Assembly: GCA_028709985.1 (NCBI GenBank)
Contig: JAQUTB010000134.1
Coordinates: forward strand, 1-5,611
Source of the DNA: Dethiosulfovibrio sp.
Lineage (GTDB): Bacteria > Synergistota > Synergistia > Synergistales > Dethiosulfovibrionaceae
Direction of reading: 5' to 3'
DNA length: 5,611 nucleotides
Under the pieces are notes generated by a model. It was not told the origin of the DNA and searched no databases. It saw nothing but the letters and a program-made list of their open reading frames with translations. Position numbers and translations under genes: made by a program. This document shows positions 1-5,419 of this stretch, piece by piece; the stretch's first letter is position 1, and each line of letters starts with the position of its first letter.

Positions 1-131
1 TGGCCCATAGCGATAACCCGATCCTGTTCCCACAGGACACCGGTTGGAAGCTCGTTGGAATAGCTAGGGAGAGCACACAACAGGAGCAACACAAACGCAA
101 GTAGATATTTCAGAGACCTTTTTACAGCCAC
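1..131 (-). CDS. N-terminus of an exported protein, cut by the window edge
   Basis: This is a 5'-complete, 3'-truncated gene read leftwards; 43 codons are visible. It opens with GTG at 131-129. The codon just upstream in frame is TAG, so no earlier start is possible, and a purine-rich SD (AAGGGGGTGG, about 147-138) lies about 8 nt before the GTG. The protein begins MAVKRSLKYLLAFVLLLL and continues CALPSYSNELPTGV. This is a classic Sec signal peptide: basic n-region (K4, R5, K8), a hydrophobic core at about residues 9-20, and a likely cleavage site near PSYS-N (about residue 25). The Cys at 19 is followed by ALP and does not make a convincing lipobox, so cleavage by signal peptidase I is favoured. 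The mature part starts NELPTGVLWEQDRVIAMG. That is too little to assign a family; a weak resemblance to N-termini of LPP20-like surface proteins is recalled, not shown. The gene is divergent from the HD-GYP gene. Confidence 0.72.
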   Translation of the reverse strand, partial: MAVKRSLKYLLAFVLLLLCALPSYSNELPTGVLWEQDRVIAMG

Positions 132-253
132 CTAGACCACCCCCTTTTAAATTATACTAACCTATGTACCGATACGGATACAAGGGCTATATGGCATATG
201 AGCCACGTCTGGTGCATAATATAGTGGAGTATAGAGAATAAGGAGGTGGGGCG
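132..253. promoter_or_regulatory. divergent intergenic region with possible promoters for both flanking genes
   Basis: This 122-bp AT-rich stretch separates two divergent starts. On the minus strand a perfect TATAAT lies at 156-151, but no good -35 is seen. Its expected start would fall inside the SD of the exported-protein gene, so it is uncertain. On the plus strand CATAAT at 215-220 is a possible -10, with only a poor -35 match (TGGCAT, 192-197) 17 nt upstream. A short inverted repeat TGGC-ATATGA-GCCA (192-205) covers that -35 position and could be an operator. The SD for the HD-GYP gene, AGGAGGT, is at 241-247. Neither promoter is firmly established. Confidence 0.3.
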
Positions 254-1525
254 ATGGCAATGTACGTCGTCTCCGTGAAGGATCTTGAACCTGGCATGAT
301 GGTGGCTCAGCCCCTGATAAAACAGGGAGGGGTTCCGTTGGTCGCCCAGGACGTGGTACTGACGTCGCCCTTGATAGAGGCGATCGGCCGTCACGGTTTT
401 CAGCAGGTCCTAATCAGAGAGGGAAACGAACCCAATGAAACGCCCCCTTCACTGGTGTCCCCCGACACCGATCGAGAGGGCAGGCGAAAGGTAGAGGCCG
501 TCTTTTCTGAGGTCATAAGCAAGATGACCATCTCCAACAGGGATGTGGAGGTCCTATCGGACCTGATGTCGTCGGTGATGGAGGAGCTTTCCAGGGGCGG
601 CCCCCTCTTTTTGGGAAGCCTCAAGGCGATCGAGGACATGGACAGGGTGACTTTCGATCACTGCTGGTCTGTAGCGGTGCTGTCACTGGCCCTGTACCGA
701 AAGGCGGTGGAGGAGGCATGGGTTCCCCTGGGAAGCTTTCAGGACGGCGTCAACCTGGGACTGGGGGCGGTCCTTCACGATCTGGGCAAGCTGAGGGTCC
801 CGACGGAGATACTCAACAAGCCCGGAAAGCTCGACGACGAAGAGTGGGAGACCATGAGGCTCCATCCCTGGTATGGCCTAGAGTTGCTCAGAAGCCAGCC
901 CAACGTGATGCCCATGGCAAGAGGCATAGTGATCCATCACCACCAGAGGCTGGATGGGAAGGGATACGGCCCAAGGCAGAGGGAGAATATCCTCTCCGGC
1001 GAGGCCATACCCAAGGCGGTGAGGATAGTTACCGTGGCGGATATCTACGACGCCCTTGCCACGGACAGACCCTACCGCCCTGGGTTCGTGCCTTGGGAGG
1101 TATTAAAGCTCATGAGGTCCTCGGTTGGAACCGCCCTGGATCCCGTTGCGTTCAAGTTGCTGGAGCAGGTTATCGTCCCCTTCCCTGTGGGGTGTTTCGT
1201 CCTCATGAAGGGAGGGGAGATCTGCATGATAACCCGCTCAGGCATGGACCACGAGAGGCCTTCCCCAAAGGGAGCCCCCTGGGCCAGGGTTTTAGCGGTT
1301 ATGTCGTCCAAAAAGGGCAGGATTCCAGGAGAGGTGTTCGAGTTCCTGTCCGACGAGGTCCTCCTAGGAGCCACAACTTTAAGAGGCCTTGCCTGGAGGG
1401 TGGCCAGGGAGCTTTCCGGGGTATCGGAGGATCTCGCGTCAAAGCTCAGCATCTCCCGCTGGACGATCCACGCCCAGTGGAAGGAGCGGATCGCAAAGGC
1501 CTTCAGTGGGGAAGTCCCTCACTGA
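254..1525 (+). CDS. HD-GYP domain protein, putative cyclic-di-GMP phosphodiesterase with variant signature
   Basis: This is a 423-residue protein with no signal peptide or membrane segment, so it is cytoplasmic. The ATG at 254 is chosen because AGGAGGT (241-247) lies 6 nt upstream; ATG 260 would be 12 nt away. Residues about 5-55 match the small N-terminal domain common in HD-GYP proteins (VKDLEPGMMVAQPL, then LT...I..G). Residues about 130-310 are the HD-GYP domain: H136, the HD doublet H175-D176 in LHDLGK, H204 in RLHPWYG, the H229-H230 doublet, D234-G-x-G-Y, and D263-IYDALATDRPYRPG. The family hydrolyses cyclic di-GMP. Two signature positions deviate: the usual HHE...GYP reads HHQ...GYG (Q231, G239). 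Most metal-ligand positions look intact, so activity is possible but not assured. Residues about 310-350 look like the small beta-rich tail seen after this domain. Residues about 392-413 (EDLASKLSISRWTIHAQWKE) resemble a helix-turn-helix. The gene end overlaps the convergent amidohydrolase gene by 23 bp. Confidence 0.85.
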   Translation: MAMYVVSVKDLEPGMMVAQPLIKQGGVPLVAQDVVLTSPLIEAIGRHGFQQVLIREGNEPNETPPSLVSPDTDREGRRKVEAVFSEVISKMTISNRDVEVLSDLMSSVMEELSRGGPLFLGSLKAIEDMDRVTFDHCWSVAVLSLALYRKAVEEAWVPLGSFQDGVNLGLGAVLHDLGKLRVPTEILNKPGKLDDEEWETMRLHPWYGLELLRSQPNVMPMARGIVIHHHQRLDGKGYGPRQRENILSGEAIPKAVRIVTVADIYDALATDRPYRPGFVPWEVLKLMRSSVGTALDPVAFKLLEQVIVPFPVGCFVLMKGGEICMITRSGMDHERPSPKGAPWARVLAVMSSKKGRIPGEVFEFLSDEVLLGATTLRGLAWRVARELSGVSEDLASKLSISRWTIHAQWKERIAKAFSGEVPH

Positions 1526-2684
1526 GCAACCTGACAGCGGCCTTAGCCAGCAAAGCAGCACCGATAGGGAGAGCCCCCTCGTCCAGGTCGAAGTATGGAC
1601 TGTGGAGGGGGGCGGCCCTCCCTTTTGTCCTGTCCTCTATCCCTAAGGTGAAGTAACACGACGGGAAGAGCTCGGCGAAGTAGGCGAAGTCGTCTACACC
1701 CATCGAGGGTCGGTCAACAGGGATTACTCCCCTGTCCCCCAGGATTTCCCTGGCGCAGGAGGAGACCACGTCGCACACCTTAGGATCGTTTATAAGGGGC
1801 GGATATCCCTGGACGAAGGATATCTCCCCGGAGGCTCCCATGGCCCTAGGAACTTCCTCCGCCACTGCCTTAACCTCAGCCCTCAGCCTCTCACGAAGCT
1901 CCCTGTCCACCGTCCTGATAATCCCCTCCATCCTTATCTCCGAGGCCACCACGTTTCGGCCCCTTCCGCCGTGGATGGTCCCCACGGTGAGGACCGCAGA
2001 GTCGACCGGGTCGGTCCTCCTGCTGACGATCTGCTGAAGAGCGGTGACGGTCTGACAGGCGATCGCCAGGGCGTCAACACCTCTGTGGGGCTCTGCCCCG
2101 TGGCATCCCTCTCCCCTTATGACCAGGTCGAACATATCGGAAGCCGCCATGGCCTTGCCGGGGTTGACACCTATCGTCCCAGTAGGAAGGGATGGGTTGA
2201 CGTGGAGGGCCAACGCCGCCAGGACCTCTTCCCCTGTCAAAAGGCCATCGTCTATCATCGGTTTAGCCCCACCGGAGGTCTCCTCCGCTGGCTGGAAGGC
2301 AAATATCACCTTTCCACTGAAATCCTTTCTGGCCGACAGTATTTTAGCCGCCCCCAGGGCACAGGCGGTGTGGCCGTCGTGCCCACAGGCGTGCATCCTG
2401 CCGGGATACTCCGACGAGAAGGTCAGCCCCGTCTCCTCCTGTATGGCCAGGGCGTCCATATCGGCCCTTATGACCACCGTAGGTCCAGGTGTTGCCCCCT
2501 CTATCCAGGCCCCTACACCTGTCCCGGCGAAACGGCGGTGAGGTATGCCCATGTAATCCAGCTCTCTTTCCACTGTGGACGCGGTCTGCTCCAGATCGAA
2601 GTCAAGCCCCGGAGACCTATGGATCTCCCGACGGATCTCGGTCAGCCATTCTCCTATCCCTCTTGCCTGAACCATAGTATCCAT
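1503..2684 (-). CDS. M20D family metallo-amidohydrolase; candidate N-acetyl-diaminopimelate deacetylase
   Basis: This is a 393-residue cytoplasmic zinc/metal amidohydrolase. The ATG at 2684-2682 is chosen because GGGAG lies 8 nt upstream; an in-frame extension to 2774 would cross the divergent promoter and is rejected. Family motifs in order are RADMDAL (73-79), MHACGHDGHTA (97-107) with metal ligands C100 and H102, QPAEE (131-135) with general base E134 and ligand E135, H161 in ALHVNP, the dimerisation-domain stretch GCHGAEPHRGVDA, MGVDDFAYFAE (328-338), and HSPYFD with H361. Length and motifs fit M20D enzymes, which remove acyl groups from amino acids (hippurate, IAA-amino acid and N-acetyl-diaminopimelate hydrolases). 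B. subtilis DapL (YkuR) belongs to this family. The gene is divergent from a dapA-dapB-dapH-lysC operon that uses the acetylase branch and would need such a deacetylase, but substrate cannot be told from sequence. No clear promoter is seen upstream on this strand. Confidence 0.88.
   Translation of the reverse strand: MDTMVQARGIGEWLTEIRREIHRSPGLDFDLEQTASTVERELDYMGIPHRRFAGTGVGAWIEGATPGPTVVIRADMDALAIQEETGLTFSSEYPGRMHACGHDGHTACALGAAKILSARKDFSGKVIFAFQPAEETSGGAKPMIDDGLLTGEEVLAALALHVNPSLPTGTIGVNPGKAMAASDMFDLVIRGEGCHGAEPHRGVDALAIACQTVTALQQIVSRRTDPVDSAVLTVGTIHGGRGRNVVASEIRMEGIIRTVDRELRERLRAEVKAVAEEVPRAMGASGEISFVQGYPPLINDPKVCDVVSSCAREILGDRGVIPVDRPSMGVDDFAYFAELFPSCYFTLGIEDRTKGRAAPLHSPYFDLDEGALPIGAALLAKAAVRLLSEGLPH
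1504..1524. other. hairpin spanning both stop codons of the convergent genes
   Basis: Arms 1504-1511 (CAGTGGGG) and 1517-1524 (CCTCACTG) pair over 8 bp, with one G-T wobble on this strand and loop AAGTC. The plus-strand stop TGA (1523-1525) and the minus-strand stop TGA (1505-1503) sit in opposite arms. No T-run follows on either side, so it is not a standard intrinsic terminator. It may still help end or stabilise both transcripts. Confidence 0.4.
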
Positions 2685-2701
2685 TTTTCCATCTCCCTTT
2701 T

Positions 2702-2742
2702 CCCCGGTTGACAAACGGAACAACCAGGGGATATAATTCCCC
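2702..2742. repeat. two inverted repeats laid over the lysine-operon promoter
   Basis: The first repeat is CCCCGGTTG (2702-2710) against CAACCAGGGG (2721-2730), complementary apart from one unpaired base and separated by 10 nt; it covers the -35 box. The second is GGGGA (2727-2731) against TCCCC (2738-2742), exactly flanking the TATAAT box. The two share the GGGG at 2727-2730. Such placement is typical of a repressor operator, but no binding protein can be named. Confidence 0.4.
2708..2737 (+). promoter_or_regulatory. sigma-70-type promoter of the dapA-dapB-dapH-lysC operon
   Basis: A perfect -35 TTGACA (2708-2713) and a perfect -10 TATAAT (2732-2737) are separated by 18 nt. The expected start of transcription is about 2744-2746, just at the foot of a perfect hairpin. 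This gives an untranslated leader of about 460 nt before the dapA ATG at 3206. The strong consensus fits a transcript that is made constitutively and then controlled by termination in the leader. Confidence 0.88.
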
Positions 2743-2745
2743 TCA

Positions 2746-2766
2746 ATCTCCGATAGACTCGGAGAT
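2746..2766 (+). other. 5'-terminal hairpin of the leader RNA
   Basis: ATCTCCGA (2746-2753) and TCGGAGAT (2759-2766) form a perfect 8-bp stem with loop TAGAC. It begins within about 2 nt of the predicted transcription start. It is separate from the T-box Stem I and could protect the 5' end of the transcript. As a DNA palindrome just downstream of the promoter it could also be a protein site. Confidence 0.55.
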
Positions 2767-2965
2767 ACACACAAGCATATCGTTAAAGGCGATGAACCGG
2801 AAGCCCCTCATGCGAAAAGCGAACGACCAGAGAGAGATCTCCACCGGCTGGAAGGGATCTTGGGCGCTGCGTGGTGGGATAAGGTCCGGCGAGCTGGTGC
2901 CGAAAGGCGGCCTTGGGCCGTCGTAGTAGGTCTCCCGGTCGGTCTCCGTCAAAGGACCATAAGCG

Positions 2966-2983
2966 GGATATCGGAGGATATCC
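2966..2983 (+). other. Stem III hairpin preceding the first T-box core
   Basis: GGATATC (2966-2972) and GATATCC (2977-2983) pair perfectly with loop GGAG. They end directly before the AACCAGGG that opens the antiterminator. The position matches Stem III of canonical T-box leaders. The second module has no comparable stem in front of it. Confidence 0.7.
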
Positions 2984-3039
2984 AACCAGGGTGGTACCGC
3001 GGGTCTTCAGCCCGTCCCTCGATGAGGGGCGGGCTTTTT
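2984..3039 (+). terminator. first T-box antiterminator/terminator module
   Basis: In the antiterminator form AGGG (2988-2991) pairs with CCCT (3016-3019), and GCGGG (2999-3003) pairs with CCCGT (3011-3015). This leaves the canonical 7-nt bulge TGGTACC (2992-2998) that captures the tRNA 3' end; TGGT predicts a tRNA ending ACCA, with discriminator A. The competing terminator is a 12-bp GC-rich stem, 3009-3020 with 3024-3035 (one G-U pair, loop GAT), running into five T (3035-3039). The two folds are mutually exclusive because both use 3011-3019. Confidence 0.92.
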
Positions 3040-3074
3040 GTCGTACCCTCCGTCCTGGTATTTCTCCGTCGTCC

Positions 3075-3130
3075 AATCAGGGTGGTACCGCGGGTTTCGG
3101 CTCGTCCCTATCTCAGGGGCGAGCTTTTTT
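3075..3130 (+). terminator. second T-box antiterminator/terminator module
   Basis: This is a second copy of the same switch, 91 nt downstream; 18 nt are identical (2987-3004 and 3078-3095). In the antiterminator AGGG (3079-3082) pairs with CCCT (3106-3109) and GCGGG (3090-3094) with CTCGT (3101-3105), again leaving bulge TGGTACC (3083-3089). The terminator is a 10-bp stem, 3100-3109 with 3115-3124, followed by six T (3125-3130). The lower stems differ from copy 1 by compensating changes (CCCG/CGGG against CTCG/CGAG), so pairing is preserved. Only about 35 nt separate it from the first terminator, so there is no second Stem I. Confidence 0.92.
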
Positions 3131-3154
3131 GTACAATTAGGCTATCATAGGAGA

Positions 3155-3176
3155 CCGAGGACAGGTTCGTCCTCGG
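3155..3176 (+). other. perfect hairpin between the last terminator and the dapA SD
   Basis: CCGAGGAC (3155-3162) and GTCCTCGG (3169-3176) form an 8-bp GC-rich stem with loop AGGTTC. No T-run follows, so it is not an intrinsic terminator. It ends 15 nt before the SD and does not cover it. It may stabilise the read-through mRNA or be a processing or protein-binding site. Confidence 0.5.
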
Positions 3177-3205
3177 GACGTCAGAAAACCTAGGAGGGAA
3201 AAAAG

Positions 3206-4090
3206 ATGTTCAGAGGCACCGGCACAGCGCTTATAACCCCCTTTAACGAAGGGGCTTTCGACGAGGCAGCCTATCGTAGATTCATCGATTTTCAGATAGA
3301 GGGAGGGGTAGACGCCCTTATAGTCCTGGGAACCACAGGAGAGGCCCCTTCGGTAACCGAAGAGGAGAGGGCACGGATAATATCCTGCGCCGTCTCCCAC
3401 GTAAACGGCAGGATTCCTGTCATAGTCGGGACCGGCAGCAACTCCACCGCCCACACCATCTCCATGAGCGTACAGGCCCAGGAACTGGGGGCCGACGGAG
3501 TGCTGGTGGTAACACCCTACTACAACAAGCCAACCCAGGAGGGGCTGCACCTCCATTTCAAGGCGGTGGCCCAGGCTCTGTCGGTCCCTGTGATAGTCTA
3601 CAACGTCCCGGGCAGGACGGGATGCAACATACTGCCCGAGACCGTCACCAGGCTTCTGGATGTCCCCAACATAGTCGGAATAAAAGAGGCCAGCGGCGAC
3701 ATGGCACAGGTGGACCAGCTCATCCGTCTGGTCAAGCCTGTCCGTCCCGACTTTATGGTCTACTCGGGCAACGACGACCAGGCTTTCCATCTGGTGTGCA
3801 GCGGAGGGGACGGGATAATCTCGGTGCTGTCCAACGTGGCCCCAAGGGAGATGTCCTTCATGGTTGACCGAATACTGGCGGGAGATCTGGAGGAGGCCAG
3901 AACCGAGCACCTCAGGCTGTTCCCCCTCATGAAGGGCCTTTTCGTCGAGAGCAACCCCATTCCGGTCAAATACGGTGTCACAAGGCTCGGCTACTGCACC
4001 GAGGAGATTCGGTTACCCCTGACGACGGCGTCCCAGTCGACCAAGGACAGGGTGGAAAGGGACATGAGAGAGCTGGGGATAACGGTATGA
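3206..4090 (+). CDS. dapA: 4-hydroxy-tetrahydrodipicolinate synthase
   Basis: DapA condenses pyruvate with aspartate semialdehyde, the first step committed to diaminopimelate and lysine; it is a cytoplasmic (beta/alpha)8 aldolase. The product is 294 residues, normal for the family. The ATG at 3206 has AGGAGGG (3192-3198) 7 nt upstream. Visible residues are GTTGE (42-46) with T43/T44, TPYYNKP (103-109) with Y106, YNVPGRTG (132-139) with Y132 of the proton relay and R137, and the Schiff-base lysine K160 in GIKEASG. By hand alignment the E. coli lysine-inhibition residues H53, H56 and E84 are replaced by E52, R55 and H83, while N80 is kept (N79). The enzyme is therefore probably insensitive to lysine, an inference. 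It is the first gene of the operon behind the T-box leader, and its stop overlaps the dapB start (ATGA). Confidence 0.97.
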   Translation: MFRGTGTALITPFNEGAFDEAAYRRFIDFQIEGGVDALIVLGTTGEAPSVTEEERARIISCAVSHVNGRIPVIVGTGSNSTAHTISMSVQAQELGADGVLVVTPYYNKPTQEGLHLHFKAVAQALSVPVIVYNVPGRTGCNILPETVTRLLDVPNIVGIKEASGDMAQVDQLIRLVKPVRPDFMVYSGNDDQAFHLVCSGGDGIISVLSNVAPREMSFMVDRILAGDLEEARTEHLRLFPLMKGLFVESNPIPVKYGVTRLGYCTEEIRLPLTTASQSTKDRVERDMRELGITV

Positions 4091-4737
4091 AGTACGGCAT
4101 AGTGGGATCCTCCGGCCGGATGGGCCGGGAGCTCATAGAGGTATTCGGGCCGGAGAACTGCGTGGCCACCATATCCCTGGAGGACGAGACCATTCTCGAC
4201 TCTCCGGAGGTCATCGTGGATTTCTCCAGGCCCGAGGCCCTGAAGAGAACCTTGGAGATCTGCCAAGAGTACCGCTCCGCCCTGGTCCTGGGGACAACCG
4301 CCCTCACCGAGGACCACATGGCCCAGGTCAAGGAGCTGGCCCAGTCGGTGGCGGTGGTCCAGGGATATAACTTCTCCGTAGGGATAGGGGTTCTCAGGAT
4401 GATACTGAGACAGTATGCCCCGGCACTGTCCGAGTGGGACGTTGAGATATCAGAGACCCACCATATCCACAAGGTTGACGCACCATCCGGGACGGCCATC
4501 ACGCTAAAGAAAGAGGTAGGGAGGGACTGCCCGACCCACTCCCTCAGGATGGGAGGAGTTCCAGGGGATCACTCTGTGAGCTTCGCCAACGAGGGCGAGG
4601 TCCTCACGCTGACCCACCGGGCCATCTCCCGAAAGGTCTTCGCCATGGGAGCCCTCCAGGCCGCCAGGTTCGCCATTGGGCAACAGCCCGGGCTTTACGA
4701 TTTTGAGGAGGTAGTTTCATGCGCACTGAAGAGGTAA
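4087..4737 (+). CDS. dapB: 4-hydroxy-tetrahydrodipicolinate reductase
   Basis: DapB uses NAD(P)H to reduce the DapA product to tetrahydrodipicolinate. The protein is 216 residues, shorter than E. coli DapB (273) and like the compact form known from Thermotoga. The N-terminal Rossmann motif is [10 protein letters not shown] (4-13). DFSRPE (45-50) and GTTALT (69-74) follow at the cofactor and hinge region. The catalytic signature [15 protein letters not shown] spans 123-137, with H125 and K129 matching E. coli H159 and K163. The C-terminal [21 protein letters not shown] (170-190) is the conserved return to the nucleotide-binding domain. The ATG overlaps the dapA stop by 4 bp, pointing to translational coupling, and the 3' end overlaps dapH by 19 bp. 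No truncation or frameshift is apparent. Confidence 0.96.
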   Translation: MKYGIVGSSGRMGRELIEVFGPENCVATISLEDETILDSPEVIVDFSRPEALKRTLEICQEYRSALVLGTTALTEDHMAQVKELAQSVAVVQGYNFSVGIGVLRMILRQYAPALSEWDVEISETHHIHKVDAPSGTAITLKKEVGRDCPTHSLRMGGVPGDHSVSFANEGEVLTLTHRAISRKVFAMGALQAARFAIGQQPGLYDFEEVVSCALKR

Positions 4738-5417
4738 TCCGTCTCATAAAGGAGTCGGTAAAGAAGACCCCCGTCACTGTCTACGTGTCGGGCAACCTTG
4801 AGGGAATCTCCTGGGGAGAGCTCCGCTTCGTGGGAGGCAAGGACTTCGGGGTGATCCGGGGAGACAAGGCCCTGGTGGAGTCGATCCTTGAGGCCAACAA
4901 AGAGGCCATAACCGACTTCGAGATGGTGGTGGAGGCCAGAAACTCCGCCGTTCCCATGGCTGATCTGACCCGCTACGAGGCCAGAATCGAGCCAGGAGCG
5001 ATCATCAGGGACATGGTGGAGATAGGCAAGGGCGCCGTAATCATGATGGGTGCGGTCATAAACATCGGGGCCGTCATAGGCGAGGGAACCATGATCGACA
5101 TGAACGCCGTCCTAGGCGGCAGGCCCACGGTGGGCAAAAACTGCCATATCGGTGCTGGCGCGGTCCTGGCGGGGGTCATCGAGCCACCCTGTGCCATGCC
5201 GGTAATTATAGGGGACGACGTCATGGTGGGAGCAAACGCCGTAATCTTCGAGGGAGTCCAGGTCGGTGCCGGTGCGGTGGTGGCCGCAGGGGCGATAGTG
5301 ACGAAAGACGTCCCTCCAGGGGTGGTGGTCGCTGGGATCCCGGCCAGGGTGATCAAAGACGTCGACGCCCAGACCGCCGATAAGACCCGCATCGTGGCGG
5401 ACCTCAGGGAGCTTTAA
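4719..5417 (+). CDS. dapH: tetrahydrodipicolinate N-acetyltransferase
   Basis: DapH transfers an acetyl group from acetyl-CoA to tetrahydrodipicolinate, giving N-acetyl-2-amino-6-oxopimelate. This commits the pathway to the acetylase branch rather than the succinylase or direct-aminotransferase branches. The 232-residue protein follows B. subtilis DapH (about 236) closely from memory. It has an N-terminal alpha/beta cap (1-85; [15 protein letters not shown]), then [11 protein letters not shown], then a left-handed beta-helix of hexapeptide repeats (about 88-200) including [35 protein letters not shown] and [17 protein letters not shown]. The start is fixed by AGGAGGT (4706-4712) 6 nt before the ATG, inside the end of dapB. 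A branch of this type next requires an aminotransferase and an N-acetyl-diaminopimelate deacetylase; neither lies downstream in the window. The M20D gene upstream is a candidate for the latter. Confidence 0.96.
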   Translation: MRTEEVIRLIKESVKKTPVTVYVSGNLEGISWGELRFVGGKDFGVIRGDKALVESILEANKEAITDFEMVVEARNSAVPMADLTRYEARIEPGAIIRDMVEIGKGAVIMMGAVINIGAVIGEGTMIDMNAVLGGRPTVGKNCHIGAGAVLAGVIEPPCAMPVIIGDDVMVGANAVIFEGVQVGAGAVVAAGAIVTKDVPPGVVVAGIPARVIKDVDAQTADKTRIVADLREL

Positions 5418-5419
5418 AA

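Larger units (their letters stand above)
2745..3130 (+). promoter_or_regulatory. lysine-type T-box leader with one Stem I and two antiterminator/terminator modules
   Basis: A T-box RNA senses the charging state of a tRNA by codon-anticodon pairing in Stem I and by pairing of the uncharged NCCA end with an antiterminator bulge. Stem I is visible. A kink-turn-like GATGA (2791-2795) is followed by a lower helix, CCGGA (2797-2801) with TCCGG (2885-2889). The upper helix is 2804-2813 with 2869-2878, with one mismatch. The distal part has AGAGAG (2829-2834 region) and a hairpin 2835-2841/2854-2860 whose loop contains GGCTGG. Between the helices the 3' strand reads ATAAGG, placing AAG (2881-2883, lysine) at the specifier position with a purine after it. 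Further hairpins follow at 2908-2920 and 2966-2983. The T-box core AGGGTGGTACCGCG occurs twice (2988-3001 and 3079-3092), each followed by a terminator. Uncharged tRNA-Lys is expected to allow read-through into dapA. The T-box call is very firm; the lysine specifier is inferred from hand folding and agrees with the genes downstream. Confidence 0.93.

Noticed and set aside
718..1656. 312-codon plus-strand open frame overlapping the HD-GYP gene and the end of the M20D gene
   Set aside because: It is rich in Gly, Arg and Pro with no recognisable domain, runs across two well-supported genes, and has no SD decisive for its ATG. It is a high-GC shadow frame.
2685..2774. N-terminal extension of the M20D protein to an ATG at 2774
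   Set aside because: It would lie over the divergent promoter and 5' hairpin, the added residues do not look like the family, and the ATG at 2684 has a good SD and starts next to the conserved region.
2987..3095. Direct repeat suggesting a CRISPR or mobile-element footprint
   Set aside because: There are only two copies, each an integral part of an antiterminator; no target-site duplication, terminal inverted repeats or transposase.
2708..3150. Several small open frames on both strands inside the leader
   Set aside because: They are fully explained by T-box stems and the duplicated module, lack SD sequences and have low-complexity composition.
3125..3150. Second promoter between terminator 2 and dapA (TTGTAC at 3129-3134, TATCAT at 3143-3148)
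   Set aside because: The spacing is only 8 nt, and no better -35 lies 16-18 nt upstream of TATCAT.
2745..3205. Lysine riboswitch (L-box) or a leader-peptide attenuator
   Set aside because: The T-box core, 7-nt bulge and Stem I motifs are all present. No run of lysine codons in a short SD-led frame was seen, and L-box core motifs were not recognised.
4973..5392. 139-codon minus-strand open frame antisense to dapH
   Set aside because: It mirrors the hexapeptide repeats of dapH, giving a repetitive Ala/Pro/Thr product with no SD or family resemblance.
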